Assembly (NCBI RefSeq): GCF_017968845.1
Contig: NZ_CP072876.1
Location: 558,001 to 622,000, forward strand
Source of the DNA: Microbacterium sp. NIBRBAC000506063
GTDB taxonomy: Bacteria; Actinomycetota; Actinomycetes; Actinomycetales; Microbacteriaceae
Length of the DNA stretch: 64,000 bases
Direction of reading: 5' to 3'
The notes under the pieces were generated by a model. The model had not been told where the DNA came from and made no database searches. It saw nothing but the letters and a program-made list of their open reading frames with translations. A program made the position numbers and the translations under genes. Shown here in pieces: positions 33,612 to 43,824 of the stretch. The number at the start of each line of letters is the position of its first letter. Positions within the stretch are counted from its first letter, which is position 1.

Positions 33612-35239
33612 TCAGCCGAGCGGCCGGGCGTGTCGGAACCGGATGCGGGTGCCCGGACGCGCCTGCGCGAGCAGATCGCGGTGTCCCTCGGCAACGACGG
33701 CGATCACGGGGTATCCGCCGGTGACCGGGCCATCTGCACCGAGGATCACCGGCCGGCCGCTCGGGGGACCTGGAGGGATCCCAGCAGCATCCCCTCGCTC
33801 GGCAGCTCCTCGCCGCGGAAGCGGGGAAGCTCCGGACCGTCAAGGCGCATGCCGACACGGTCGGACTGGTTCGAGACGGTCCACTCTGCGTCGAAAAGAG
33901 CGTCGGATGCCGCGGGTGTGAACCAGTCGGCCCGGGGCCCGGGGCGAGGTCGATGTCGAGCACGCCGTCTTCGGGAGCACCCCACGGCATGTATGCCAAA
34001 GACGGCATATCCGCCGCCGGCGCTTCACCCACGACGAGCGCGTCGCCCGCGGAGAGCGGTGCGGGGCCGAGTCCGGCCAGCAGATCGGTGGAGCGCGAGC
34101 CCAGCACCGCGGGGCCGTCGACACCGCCGCGCACGCCGAGGTAGGCACGGGCGCCGTGCGCGAACCAGTCCAGGTGCAGTTCGGACCCGGCCCGCCACGG
34201 CTGGGCCTGGTAGGGGTCGATCTCCGCGCCGTCGAGTCGGATGCCGCCCCACGCCCCGGTCACCGCGAACCACAGGTCGCGTTCGGCGACAGCCCGCAGT
34301 CCGCCCATCGTCACCTCGATCGCGGCGGCGTCCTCGGGGTTGCCGAGGAGGCGGTTCGCCGTGCGGAGGGCGCTGCGGTCGAGGGCGCCGGAGGGCGCGA
34401 CGCCCAGGGAGGCGCGCCCGGGGCGTCCCAGGTCCTGGACGGTGGCGAGGAGGCCCGGCTCGACGATCCGGATGGCTGCGCCGCGCCCATGCGCTCCGCC
34501 CCTTCCGGTCGTTGAGCGAGGCCGGGCGGAGCCCGACCGAGACGAAACGCGGTGAGATTCCCACGAGAGGTCGCCACGTTTCGACTCGTCTTCGTCTCGC
34601 TCAACGACCGGAGGCGGGGCGACCGGTGACACCCCTTCACGGAATCGCACGCGCGTGCCGGGGCGAGAAGGGCAGGATCCGCGGCATCCGGATCGAACAG
34701 CGCGGCGCCCGTCGTCCCGATGAGCTGCCACCCGCCCGGCGTCTCGCGGGGTAGGCGCCGCTGAACTCCCCCGCCAGCCCCACCGAGCCCGCGGGCACAC
34801 GCGTGCGCGGGCTCTCGCGGCGGGGCACGTCGAACCGCCACTCCGCGCTCACGAGATACCCGAAGCCGGGGGCGAACCCGGTGAAGGCGACCGTCCACTC
34901 CGCCTCGCGATGCGCGGCCACGAGCGCCTCCACGGAGATGCCCAGCAACGCGGCGGTGTCTTCGAGATCGGGGCCGTCGTAGACGATGTCGATCTCGACG
35001 GCGGCCGGTTCGGCATCCGATCGCCTCGCGGCATCCGGGCCGTCCGCGAGGTGCGCCCGCACCTGCGCGGCCGTGATCCGCGCCGGATCGAAGGTGACCA
35101 GCACCGTACGGGCCGCGGGGACGAGGTCGATCACGCCGTCGGGAACGGATGCCGCCAGCCGCCCGTGCAGCGCCAGCACCTCCTCGAGGGAGGCGACCTC
35201 CGCCAGGAGCGCCGTCTGCCCGAAGGGCAGGATCACCAT
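33612..35239 (-). CDS. pxpBC: 5-oxoprolinase subunits B and C, apparently fused (PxpB-PxpC; frameshifted)
   Basis: Part of the ATP-dependent 5-oxoprolinase (PxpABC) that opens pyroglutamate to glutamate. The PxpB half begins at ATG 35239 ([20 protein letters not shown]) and contains [29 protein letters not shown] and GGWQLIG. The PxpC half contains [40 protein letters not shown] and AYLGVRGG, and ends [18 protein letters not shown]. Between them about 50 residues are read through an inverted pair of dispersed repeats without a stop. No usable in-frame start precedes PxpC (the ATG at 34490 is out of frame), so fusion is the best reading. Frame breaks near 34755, 34665, 33940 and 33765 are C/G-run errors. 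Overlaps pxpA by 7 bp. Confidence 0.82.
34505..34611. repeat. Inverted pair of dispersed repeats inside the pxpB-pxpC junction
   Basis: CCGGTCGTTGAGCGAG at 34505-34520 and GAGACGAAACG up to 34549 mirror CGTTTCGACTCG (34577 onward) and CTCGCTCAACGACCGG ending 34611. Two facing copies of the TTTCG/CTCAAC family, read in frame as the linker between PxpB and PxpC. Confidence 0.75.
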
Positions 35240-35991
35240 GGCGCGACGACCTTGATCGCGGCCGCGTCGAGCGCGGCACGGACCGCCCGGGCCATCGCGA
35301 CGGCGCCCGGCGAGTCGCCGTGCACGCAGAGGGAGACGGCGTCGGTGCGCAGGAGCGTCCCGTCGACGGCCTCGACCACGCCCTCGGTGGCCAGGCGCAC
35401 GGCGCGGCCGGCGACGGCATCCGCATCGTGGAGGAGCGCGCCGGGCTCGCCGCGCGGGACGAGGGCTCCGGTGGGGAGGTATCCGCGGTCGAGGAACGCC
35501 TCCCGGAAGAAGGGCAGCTCGAAGCGCGCGGCGGCATCGGTGATGCGGCCGTCCATGCCGAGCACGGGCAGGGCGCGGCCGATCCGGCCGGAGATCTCGG
35601 CGACGGCCTCGGCGACCGCATCCGCCGCCTCCGCATCGGCGATGACCCGGTGGTACAGGGCGCCGTGCGGCTTGACGTAGCCGAGCTCGGCGCCGAGGGA
35701 CACGAGCTGCTCGAGCTGGTCGGCGACCTGATCCCGCAGCACGTCGGGGGCCACGGCGAGCGCGACCCGGCCGAAGCCGTCGGGATCGGCGAAGGCGGGA
35801 TGCGCACCGATCGCGACCCCGTGCCGCAGGGCGCGGTCGATCGCCTCGCGCATCGACTCCTCGTCGCCGGCGTGGCCGCCGCAGGCGATGCTCGCGCTGG
35901 AGATGACGGCGAACATGGCCTCGTCGTCGGCCGTGGGGACGCCGGCGACCGTCTCACCGAGATCGGCGTTGAGGTCGATGATCGCGTCCAT
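35233..35991 (-). CDS. pxpA: 5-oxoprolinase subunit A (LamB/YcsF family)
   Basis: Intact, 252 residues. The N-terminal signature IDLNADLGETVAG, then SIACGGHAGDEESM and GVAIGAHPAFADPDGFGR, are the YcsF blocks with the likely metal/active-site Asp, His and Asp. GYVKPHGALYH and SLCVHGDSPGAV complete the family pattern. With PxpB and PxpC it hydrolyses 5-oxoproline using ATP. First gene of the operon; its ATG is only 23 bp from the divergent spermidine-synthase-like gene, so its promoter probably overlaps that gene. Confidence 0.93.
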   Translation of the reverse strand: MDAIIDLNADLGETVAGVPTADDEAMFAVISSASIACGGHAGDEESMREAIDRALRHGVAIGAHPAFADPDGFGRVALAVAPDVLRDQVADQLEQLVSLGAELGYVKPHGALYHRVIADAEAADAVAEAVAEISGRIGRALPVLGMDGRITDAAARFELPFFREAFLDRGYLPTGALVPRGEPGALLHDADAVAGRAVRLATEGVVEAVDGTLLRTDAVSLCVHGDSPGAVAMARAVRAALDAAAIKVVAPW

Positions 35992-36014
35992 GTGTCCACG
36001 GTAGCGTTGCAGGC

Positions 36015-36881
36015 ATGGGCAGAGAACGCCGCGGGGAATCGGGATCGATCGTCGCCGAACTCGACCACGGCGGCCGCGCCCACATTGTGCGCTCGCTCTT
36101 CACGAGCGGATACGAGCTCGTCATCGGCGGCACCCCGCAGTCGCATGTCGACCTCGACGACCCCGCCCACCTGCACTTCGAGTACATCGTGCGGATGGGC
36201 GCCGTGATCGACCAGCTGCGGGAGCCAGGCGAAGCGCTGACGGCCGTGCACCTGGGCGCCGGCGCCCTCACGATCCCCCGGTATATCGAAGCGACCAGGC
36301 CCGGCTCGCGACAGCAGGTCATCGAGCTGGAGGCCCCGCTCGTGCAGCTCGTGCGCGAGCACCTGCCGCTCCCCCGCGGCGCCTCGATCCGCATCCGCAT
36401 CGGCGACGCGCGCGAGGGCGTGCGCAAGCTCCCGGGCGGGCTCCGCGGTACCTGTGACCTCGTCGTCTCGGACGTCTTCTCCGGTGCCCAGACCCCCGCG
36501 CACCTGACGAGCGCGGAGTTCTACCGCGAGCTCACCGGCCTCCTCGCGCCGGGAGGAGTGCTGCTCGTCAACGTCGCCGACGGACCGGGCCTGGCCTTCG
36601 CACGGCGTCAGGTCGCCACCGTCCAGGCGGTGCTGCCGCACCTGGCGATCCTCGCCGACGCCCAAGTGCTCAAGGGGCGCCGGTTCGGGAACCTGGTGCT
36701 GGCGGCATCCGATTCCCCCCTCCCGACGACCTGGCTGCCGCGCCTGCTGGCCGCCGGACCCCACCCAGCCAAGATCGCCCAGGATGCCGAGGTCGCCGCC
36801 TTCGCGCGCGGTGCCGCGATCGTGTCGGATGCCGATGCCGTGCCGTCTCCGCGTCCAGACGACTCGGTGTTCCTGCGCTGA
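36015..36881 (+). CDS. Spermidine synthase-like protein (aminopropyltransferase fold)
   Basis: Intact, 288 residues. Rossmann-like SAM/dcSAM fold: VHLGAGALTIPRYIEATRPG replaces the usual GGGDG block, VIELEAPLVQLVREHLPL is the acidic ribose-binding strand, IGDAREGVRKL and DLVVSDVFSGAQTPAHL follow, then FYRELTGLLAPGGVLLVNVAD. The first block is divergent, so true spermidine synthesis is doubtful; many actinobacterial relatives are of unknown function. ATG 36015 has no strong ribosome site and may be leaderless. Confidence 0.75.
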   Translation: MGRERRGESGSIVAELDHGGRAHIVRSLFTSGYELVIGGTPQSHVDLDDPAHLHFEYIVRMGAVIDQLREPGEALTAVHLGAGALTIPRYIEATRPGSRQQVIELEAPLVQLVREHLPLPRGASIRIRIGDAREGVRKLPGGLRGTCDLVVSDVFSGAQTPAHLTSAEFYRELTGLLAPGGVLLVNVADGPGLAFARRQVATVQAVLPHLAILADAQVLKGRRFGNLVLAASDSPLPTTWLPRLLAAGPHPAKIAQDAEVAAFARGAAIVSDADAVPSPRPDDSVFLR

Positions 36882-36954
36882 GCGCGTGCCTCCGCGGCCC
36901 CGGCGAAAGTCGAGGCACACTGGAAGACGGGGCGGGGCTGTGCAGGAGGCGACC

Positions 36955-37506
36955 ATGAACTTCATCAAGGGCTACGACCCGGAGACGCTGCGGGAGGTCG
37001 TCGACCCCTCGCAGTGCCGTGAACGCCTCGAGGAGATCGAGGAGCAGCGGAGCCTGCCGGCACTGCTCGAGCGCGTCTGGCTGCTGAAGATGCTGGACCG
37101 CCTCGAGGAGGCGCGGGCGCTGTCGGAGGAGTCGGTGCGCGTCGCGCGCATGGCCGGAACCCGCAAGGACCTCCTGCGGGCCCGGGTCCTGCACGCCACG
37201 GTCCTCCAGCATCAGGGCGCGCACGAGGCCGCCGCCCAGGAGCTCGACGCCTGCGCGACCGAGGCCGAAGGGAAGGGCTGGGCGAACCTCGCGGCCTTCG
37301 CCTGCCAGCACCAGGGAAGGAACCTCTACGACGCGGGCGACTTCGAGGCGGCCCGCGAGGCGTTCAAGCGCTCGCTGTTCCTGCGTCATGGCGCCGGTGC
37401 CGAGGACCGCCGCATCGAGACGGCGCTGCTCGCGATCGATGCGGCAGAGCGCAGGCGGGACCTCGAGCCGGTGGCGCCCGGCGCGAGTGTCGGCGGCGCC
37501 GTCTAA
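36955..37506 (+). CDS. Hypothetical TPR-like helical repeat protein
   Basis: 183 residues, almost entirely helical. Repeats of the TPR type are visible (RVWLLKMLDRLEEARALSEE, LHATVLQHQGAHEAAAQELD, QHQGRNLYDAGDFEAAREAF). No signal peptide. AGGAGG lies seven bases before ATG 36955. It is nine bases upstream of the SprT-like gene and probably co-transcribed. TPR proteins scaffold protein contacts; no specific role can be named. Confidence 0.75.
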   Translation: MNFIKGYDPETLREVVDPSQCRERLEEIEEQRSLPALLERVWLLKMLDRLEEARALSEESVRVARMAGTRKDLLRARVLHATVLQHQGAHEAAAQELDACATEAEGKGWANLAAFACQHQGRNLYDAGDFEAAREAFKRSLFLRHGAGAEDRRIETALLAIDAAERRRDLEPVAPGASVGGAV

Positions 37507-37515
37507 TCTGAGGGC

Positions 37516-38004
37516 ATGGCGGATCTCGAACGTGTGCGTGTCTGGGCCGACGCGCTGATCCAACTGCATCTCGACGACTCCTGGTCGTTCGGATTCGACA
37601 ACGCCAAGCGCCGCGCCGGCCAGTGCGACTACACACGCAAGCGCATCACCGTCTCCCGGTATCTCGCGGCGCGGTTCGACGACGACGAGATCCACCAGAC
37701 GCTGCTGCACGAAGTCGCCCACGCCCTCGCCGGGCACAAGGCCGCCCACGGTCCGGCGTGGAAGCGCATCGCCCGCGAGCTCGGTTACGTCGGCGGCACG
37801 ACGCACCAGGGCGAGACCGCCGTCGAGCTCGCACCCTGGGTGGGGCACTGTCCCGCCGGCCACATCACCTACCGGCACCGCCGCCCCACGCGACCCACCT
37901 CCTGCGCGAAGTGCTCGCGCACCTTCGACGCGCGCTATCAGTTCCGCTGGACCAAGCGCGAGATCACGCCGGCGACCCGCCTGGCGGCGCAGATGCCGCG
38001 CTGA
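37516..38004 (+). CDS. SprT-like zinc metallopeptidase-domain protein
   Basis: Intact, 162 residues. HEVAH at residues 65-69 followed by HKAAHGPAW is the SprT/Spartan-like HExxH...H zinc site. The C-terminal half has a zinc ribbon (HCPAGH, then SCAKCSRTF). Cytosolic, no signal. Family members resemble Spartan proteases that digest protein-DNA crosslinks, but bacterial function is poorly known. The start codon is nine bases after the TPR gene. Confidence 0.85.
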   Translation: MADLERVRVWADALIQLHLDDSWSFGFDNAKRRAGQCDYTRKRITVSRYLAARFDDDEIHQTLLHEVAHALAGHKAAHGPAWKRIARELGYVGGTTHQGETAVELAPWVGHCPAGHITYRHRRPTRPTSCAKCSRTFDARYQFRWTKREITPATRLAAQMPR

Positions 38005-38017
38005 GAGCGGGTCGGGC

Positions 38018-38680
38018 TCAGCCGAACGGCACGAAGGCGCCGTCGCGGAGCACGGGCACCACCGTGCTGTCGTCGATGGCGGCCGCCTCGCGCACGGTCA
38101 CGGGGACGATCCCGGATGCCGCGAGCTGCCCCTCGACGGGGTCGCGCTCGCCCAGCTCCCGCCCGGACCCGGACGCCGACAGCAGGTGCCGCACCGCCCG
38201 GCGCAGCGCCCGGAACGACTCCGCCGCCGAGACCGCCTCGGGCGAAGAGTGGTCGATGCCGACATCGCTCAGCGCGGCGATGACGGCGCCCACACCGAGC
38301 TGGTCCTCGACGGCGAAGCGGAGCGCGCCCTCGGGGGTGCGCTCGCCCGCGGCGATCACCGTGACGGAGGTGCGCTGCTGGCGCTCGTCCTGGACGCGCA
38401 GCACGGCCTCGGCGACGGCGGTCGCATTGCGCAGGGCTCCGGCGAGAACGACGACGCCGGAGTCGGATGCCGCGGCATCCGCCACCGCCGCCCCGTTGAT
38501 CGACCACGCGCGCGCGACCTCGAGGGTGACGGGCGCAGCCTCGACCGCGCCGACCAGGGTCGAGGAGAAGCGCAGCACATCGACGACGATCACAACATCG
38601 GCCGGGGCGAGGCGCGCGAGGCCCTCGACGCCCCACTCGAGACGGACCTGGTAAGTGGACTGGTCGAAAGGAGTGCTCAC
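38018..38680 (-). CDS. 2-phosphosulfolactate phosphatase family protein (ComB-like)
   Basis: Intact, 220 residues. [13 protein letters not shown] near residue 30 and [21 protein letters not shown] near 110 are the ComB blocks. In methanogens ComB makes sulfolactate for coenzyme M; actinobacteria lack that pathway, so the substrate here is probably a different 2-phospho acid. Converges on the SprT gene 13 bp away. An 18-bp palindrome, CGGATGCCGCGGCATCCG, sits in the coding sequence at 38464-38481. Confidence 0.82.
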   Translation of the reverse strand: MSTPFDQSTYQVRLEWGVEGLARLAPADVVIVVDVLRFSSTLVGAVEAAPVTLEVARAWSINGAAVADAAASDSGVVVLAGALRNATAVAEAVLRVQDERQQRTSVTVIAAGERTPEGALRFAVEDQLGVGAVIAALSDVGIDHSSPEAVSAAESFRALRRAVRHLLSASGSGRELGERDPVEGQLAASGIVPVTVREAAAIDDSTVVPVLRDGAFVPFG

Positions 38681-38766
38681 TCGACCAGCCTATTGCGCGC
38701 GCCCTCGCCCGTTACGCGGCATCCGCCCCCTACCCGGCATCCCCCACCGGGCATCCCCCACCGGCC

Positions 38767-38810
38767 GGCATCCGGCATCCGGCATCCGGCATCCGGCATC
38801 CGGCATCCGG
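38767..38810. repeat. Six-unit tandem array of GGCATCC
   Basis: Six perfect 7-bp units from 38767 to 38808, flanked on the left by two copies of CCGGGCATCCCCCACC-like sequence and on the right by inverted GGATGTCGG motifs. Lies in the 249-bp gap between comB-like and FtsX-like genes. Confidence 0.9.
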
Positions 38811-38885
38811 ATGTCGGAGAATTCGCCGGATGTCGGGCGAACCGGCGGTGTGTCTCCCGACATCCGTCGTTTCTCCCGACATCCG
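38808..38885. repeat. Nested inverted repeats CGGATGTCGGG / CCCGACATCCG
   Basis: CGGATGTCGGG at 38827-38837 can pair with CCCGACATCCG at 38856-38866 or 38875-38885. A further CGGATGTCGG lies at 38808-38817. A strong hairpin, possibly the terminator of the FtsX/ABC operon. Confidence 0.7.
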
Positions 38886-38929
38886 TGGGCCGGTCTCACT
38901 CCGGAGCCCGTCTCACCCCGGGGCCCGCC

Positions 38930-40398
38930 TCACTCCGCTGCGAGCGCCTCGACCGGCGCGACCCGCGTCGCCAGGCGCGTGGGCGCCACCGCCGCGACGA
39001 CCGTCAGCACGGCCGCGGCGACGACGATCGCCGTCACCGGGAGCCACGGGACATAGGGTGCGACGAGCCCGGCCGGCCCGACGTGGTCGTAGATCGTCAC
39101 CGAACCGAGCAGCGACTGCGCCGCGATCCACCCGTAGGCGACGCCGAGCACGAGCCCGGTCACGGTCGCGGTGACGGTCACATGCAGGGCCTCCAGCAGC
39201 ACCAGCTGCCGCACCTGCCGGTTCGACAGTCCGATCGCGCGCAGGAGCCCCAGCTCACGCCGGCGCTGGACGACACCGATCGTGAGGAGGTTGACCAGGC
39301 CGACCGCGGCGATGACCGCGCAGATGGCGACGAGCACCATCATGACGGTCGCGAAGCTGTCGAGCACGAACTCGAACTGGGGGTCGAGAACCCCGCCGGA
39401 GGCGGCGACCATGAGCGCCTTCGACGACTCCAGCGCCACCGCGAACATCGTCACGAGCGTGATGCCCATCACCACGCCGATGGCCATGCGGCTGGAGCGC
39501 TCGGGGTAGCGCAGCGCGTTCTGCGCCGCCAGTCGCGCCGTCGCCCCGCCCCCGAAGAAGCGGCCGACCAGCCGCAGCACGGGTGGCATGACGAAGGTCG
39601 CACCGACGGCGAGCCCGGTGAACGACAGGATGCCGCCGAAGAAGGCGATGACGACGCCCAGCGGCGAGACGAGCCCGACGAGCACCCCGAACACCAACAG
39701 CGCGATACCCAGGATCAACAGGATGAGGGCACCCGTGTTCCGGGCGGGCCGGGAGGCGACCTCCTCGCGCGAGCGGTCGACCGATCCGCCGATCGCCTCG
39801 AGCGGGGTCACGGTGAGAACGCGACGAGACCCCGCGTAGGCCGCGGCCCACGTCGTCAGCGCCACGCCCACCGCCGGCAGCAGCACGAGAGCGCTGCCCG
39901 CCGAGGCGTCCTCGGGCGCACCCGGCAGCAGCCGGTCGGCGAGCGCGAGCCCCGCGGCGGTGAGCACCAGGCCCGCGACCACGCCGAGCACGGCCCCGAT
40001 CACGCCGATCAGCAGTCCCTGACGGGCGACCTCCGCCCGCTGCGAGCGCGCCGAGGCGCCGATGAGCCGCATCAGGGCGATCCGGCGGGTGCGCCCGGCG
40101 ACGATGGTCGAGAAGGTGTTGGCGGTGACGATCGCGGCGACGTACATCGCAACCGCCGTGAGCAGCACCGTGAGGATGGCGGTGACGACCGCGAGCGTCT
40201 CGCTGTCGCCGATGTAGGGGTCGGATGCCAGCAGCCGCCCGATGTACGAGGTCGCCTCCACCAGCACGGCGCCGAAGGCCGCGGTGATCGCGGCGACGAG
40301 GATGCTCGCGCCCATGCCGCGCTCGCGGAGCCAGGCGAGCGCCGGCATCCGATCGCGTTGCGGGAAGGACAGGGGCGCCTGCGCGAGGGCGGGGGCGC

Positions 40399-40402
<4 letters not shown>
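38930..40402 (-). CDS. ABC transporter permease, FtsX/MacB type
   Basis: Intact, 490 residues. Two FtsX-like units, each with several membrane helices. The conserved FtsX loops [20 protein letters not shown] (about 105-125) and [20 protein letters not shown] (about 380-400) contact the ATPase. It has no large external domain, unlike MacB. ATG 40402 overlaps the ATPase stop as ATGA. A likely exporter of a peptide, lipid or drug; no adaptor gene is adjacent, and the orphan adaptor at 16197 is one possible partner (speculative). Confidence 0.88.
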
Positions 40403-41160
<758 letters not shown>

Positions 41161-41260
41161 GTCTACGACGCTACGAACCGTCCCCCTCGCTCCGCGTCGC
41201 CCTCAGGTCGATTCCGCGTACATCGCAGGGATGATCCATGCCGAGGAGACCGACCTGATA

Positions 41261-41283
41261 GACTAAGTTCATCTAGTTTAGTC
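41261..41283 (+). promoter_or_regulatory. Likely autoregulatory operator of the toxin-antitoxin pair
   Basis: GACTAA (41261-41266) and TTAGTC (41278-41283) form a dyad in an AT-rich spot just upstream of the antitoxin ribosome site (AAGGAG 41284-41289). TGATAG immediately before the dyad could be a -10. Phd/YefM antitoxins bind such sites. Confidence 0.5.
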
Positions 41284-41295
41284 AAGGAGACCATA

Positions 41296-41538
41296 ATGTC
41301 CATCGTCAACATTCACGAGGCGAAGACACATCTGTCCCGACTGATCGACGCGGTTGCACGGGGCGAGACCATCACGATAGCGAAGGCCGGGACGCCTGTC
41401 GCCAAGCTGACAAGAGTCGACTCCCCCGCGACGCACAAGCGGATCGGGTTCCTCGAGGGACGCGCCCACGTCCCCGACGACTTCGACACCATCGCGGAGG
41501 CGGAGATCGCCGATCTGTTCGAGGGCGGGGCCGACTGA
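41296..41538 (+). CDS. Type II antitoxin, Phd/YefM family (VapB role)
   Basis: Intact, 80 residues. The N-terminal SIVNIHEAKTHLSRLIDAVA, then GETITIAKAGTPVAKLTRVD, is the Phd/YefM DNA-binding fold. The C-terminal tail is acidic (DDFDTIAEAEIADLFEGG) and would wrap the toxin. The ATG at 41296 has AAGGAG seven bases upstream. The stop codon abuts the toxin start directly, so the genes are coupled. Confidence 0.9.
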   Translation: MSIVNIHEAKTHLSRLIDAVARGETITIAKAGTPVAKLTRVDSPATHKRIGFLEGRAHVPDDFDTIAEAEIADLFEGGAD

Positions 41539-41924
41539 ATGCGCCTGCTGTTGGACACGCACATCCTGCTCTGGGCTGCCTATTCCTCGCGTCGCCTGTC
41601 CAGTGTCGCCGCAGAGCTCCTCTCGGACGAATCGAACGACCTCCGATTCAGCGCCGCGAGCATCTGGGAGGTGGCGATCAAGGCTGCTCAGGGTCGCACG
41701 GACTTCGACGCCGATGCGCATGTGCTCAGGCGCGAGCTTCTCGAGAACGGATACCAGGAGCTCGCCGTGACCGGCGCGCACGCTGCTGCCGTCGCCGATC
41801 TGCCACCGATCCATCGCGATCCCTTCGACAGGATCCTTGTCGCACAAGCGCGCACCGAGGGATCGTGCTCCTCACCGCCGACCGGCGCATCGGCGAGTAC
41901 GGCTCACCCGTGCGGCTGGTGTGA
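41539..41924 (+). CDS. PIN-domain toxin, VapC family (frameshifted)
   Basis: About 128 residues. Acidic PIN residues are visible in LLLDTHILLWAA (Asp6), ASIWEVAIKAA and HRDPFDRILVAQA; the last strand LLTADRRIGEYG is in another frame. At 41859-41867 ACCGAGGGATCGTG should read with one more G to give TEGIVLLTADRR, so a single G is missing. VapC toxins are RNases that cut tRNA or rRNA; target unknown. As with other genes here the break is probably a sequence error, though a real inactivation of a toxin would also be tolerated. Confidence 0.82.
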
Positions 41925-41939
41925 GCCTTCGAGCACGCC

Positions 41940-42574
41940 TCAGGCCAGCCCGTGCTCGAAGGCGAAGACCACCAGCTGCACGCGGTCGCGGAGGGCGAGC
42001 TTGGCGAGGATCCGGCTGATGTGGGTCTTCACGGTCGCCTCGCTGAGGAACTCGCGCGCGGCGATCTCCGCGTTGGAGAGGCCGCGGGCGGCGAGCGCGA
42101 AGATCTCCCGCTCTCGGTCGGTGAGCTCGCCGTAGGCGGGCGGCACGGCGCGAGGCGCCTCGGTGAAGTGGGCGAAGAGGTCCCGGGTGGCGGACGCCGC
42201 GATCACCGCCGATCCGGCGTGCACCGTGCGGATCGCGGCGAGCAGGAACTCCGGTTCGGCGTCCTTCAGCAGGAAGCCGCTCGCCCCTGCCGGATCGCGC
42301 GGGCCGCCGCCTCGTCGAGGTCGAAGGTGGTGAGCATCACCACCTTCGGCGGGTCGGAGCGGGTGAGGAGCTCGGCGGTCGCGGCGAGGCCGTCCATGAC
42401 CGGCATCCGGATGTCCATGAGCACGACGTCGGGCCCGGTCTCGGCGATGACCCTCAACGCCTCCTGCCCGTCACCGGCCTCGCCCACGACCTCGAGGTCG
42501 GGCTGCGAGGCGACGAGCATCCGGATGCCGGCGCGGAACAGCGCCTGATCGTCGACGAGCACGACGCGGATCAT
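41940..42574 (-). CDS. LuxR-family (NarL-type) response regulator (frameshifted)
   Basis: About 211 residues. Receiver domain 1-120 with VVLVDDQALFRAG, phospho-acceptor Asp54 (VVLMDIRMPVMDG), Thr in VVMLTTFDLD and Lys in FLLKDAEP. A LuxR-type HTH at the C-terminus (LTDREREIFALAARGLSNAE, then SEATVKTHISRIL). ATG 42574 overlaps the kinase stop as ATGA. One frame change near 42290 (CCCCTGCCGG) lies in a C run. Partner of the histidine kinase upstream; target genes unknown. Confidence 0.88.
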
Positions 42575-43744
42575 GCCGCCGGCCCCGCGATCGGCAGACT
42601 TGCCTGCACCGTGAAGACGCCGTCGACGTTCTCGACCTGAAGAGTCCCTCCCACGAGCTGGGCGCGCTCGCGCATGCCGATGAGCCCGTGGCCCGCCGGT
42701 GCCGCAGAGGTCTCGTCCCCGGTCGCGTTGCGCACGACGAGGTCGACGCGCTCGGGCCACCACGCCAGTTGCACGTCGACGTCGCCGGTGCCGTGGCGGA
42801 GGGCATTGGTGAGCGCCTCCTGCAGGATGCGATAGATGGCCAGTTGGATCGCGCCGGGCGGCTCTACCGCCGGCATCGGGTCGATCGTGACGCGCGGCTC
42901 GATGCCGGCCTGGCGCACCTGCGCGAACAGCGTCTCCAGGTCGGCGAGCGTCGGCTGCGGGCCGTCGCCCTGCCGGTGGCGGAGCTGGGTCAGCAGCATC
43001 CGCACATCCGAGAGCGCAGCCCGCGAGGTCTGCGAGATCGTCGCGAGCGCCTCGGTGGCCGCCTCGGGGTCGGATGCCGCGGCGTACCGTGCCCCGTCGG
43101 CCTGCGCGATCACGACGGCCAGGGAGTGCGCGACGATGTCGTGCATGTCACGGGCGATGCGCACGCGCTCCTGCTCCTCGGCCGTGGCGCGCTCGGCGCG
43201 CACCTGCGCCTCGCGAATGCCTCGCGATCGCAGCACCGAACGCCACACCATGCCGCTGAGCCAGACCACGCCGAGGACGAGCGCGGCGATCACCGCCAGC
43301 AGGACCGTCGCGACGATGTCGAGGCCGAACCCGCCCAGGAGGCTGTTCCCCCCGGTCAGATACACCGCGGCCACGAGCGCGCCCGCCCCGCCGACGCCAA
43401 CCCGAGCCAGAAGACGCGCTCCGAGCCCCACGCCGCCGTGGCGAAAAGCACCACGAGGACGGCGATGTTCACCGGAAGCGGCGGAAGTCCGCCGAGCATC
43501 TGCACCGCCGCACCCGCCCAGGACAGCACCAGGGCGAGGCCGGGGCGAGGCGTGCGACGGCGACTCCGGCGCACAGCAGACTCGACGAGACGACGATCGC
43601 GAGGATCAGGAAGACGCTGAAGAAGTCGCTCGGCATCCACCATGAGCTGTACACGGGAATAGCGAACGGCGTCAGCACGACGAACATCACGCACGCGACG
43701 ACGATGTCGGTGATGAGCGCTGCGCGCGGGATGGTGCGGATCAC
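42571..43744 (-). CDS. Sensor histidine kinase, HisKA_3 (NarX/DesK-like) type (frameshifted)
   Basis: About 391 residues. Four to five N-terminal membrane helices with short loops, so signals are probably sensed in or at the membrane. The dimerisation/phosphorylation box is RIARDMHDIVAHSLAVVIAQ with the phospho-His. The ATPase lobe has ILQEALTNALRHG and GHGLIGMRERAQLVGGTL. Start GTG 43744. Frame breaks near 43550 and 43395 lie in G/C runs in the membrane part. Operon with the response regulator. Confidence 0.85.
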
Positions 43745-43824
43745 CCCTTCACGCTACGCGAGGGCGGTGCGCCGCGGCATCCGTCTGGAGATGTATCCCT
43801 GCGCGCGGCCCCGGGGCCTCCGCG

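Noticed and set aside
34443..34490. Separate pxpC starting at ATG 34490
   Set aside because: That ATG is out of frame with PxpC in the given sequence; using it needs another indel, whereas the fused reading needs none in this stretch. Not fully excluded.
38767..38885. CRISPR array
   Set aside because: Units are only 7 bp with no spacers and there are no cas genes in the window.
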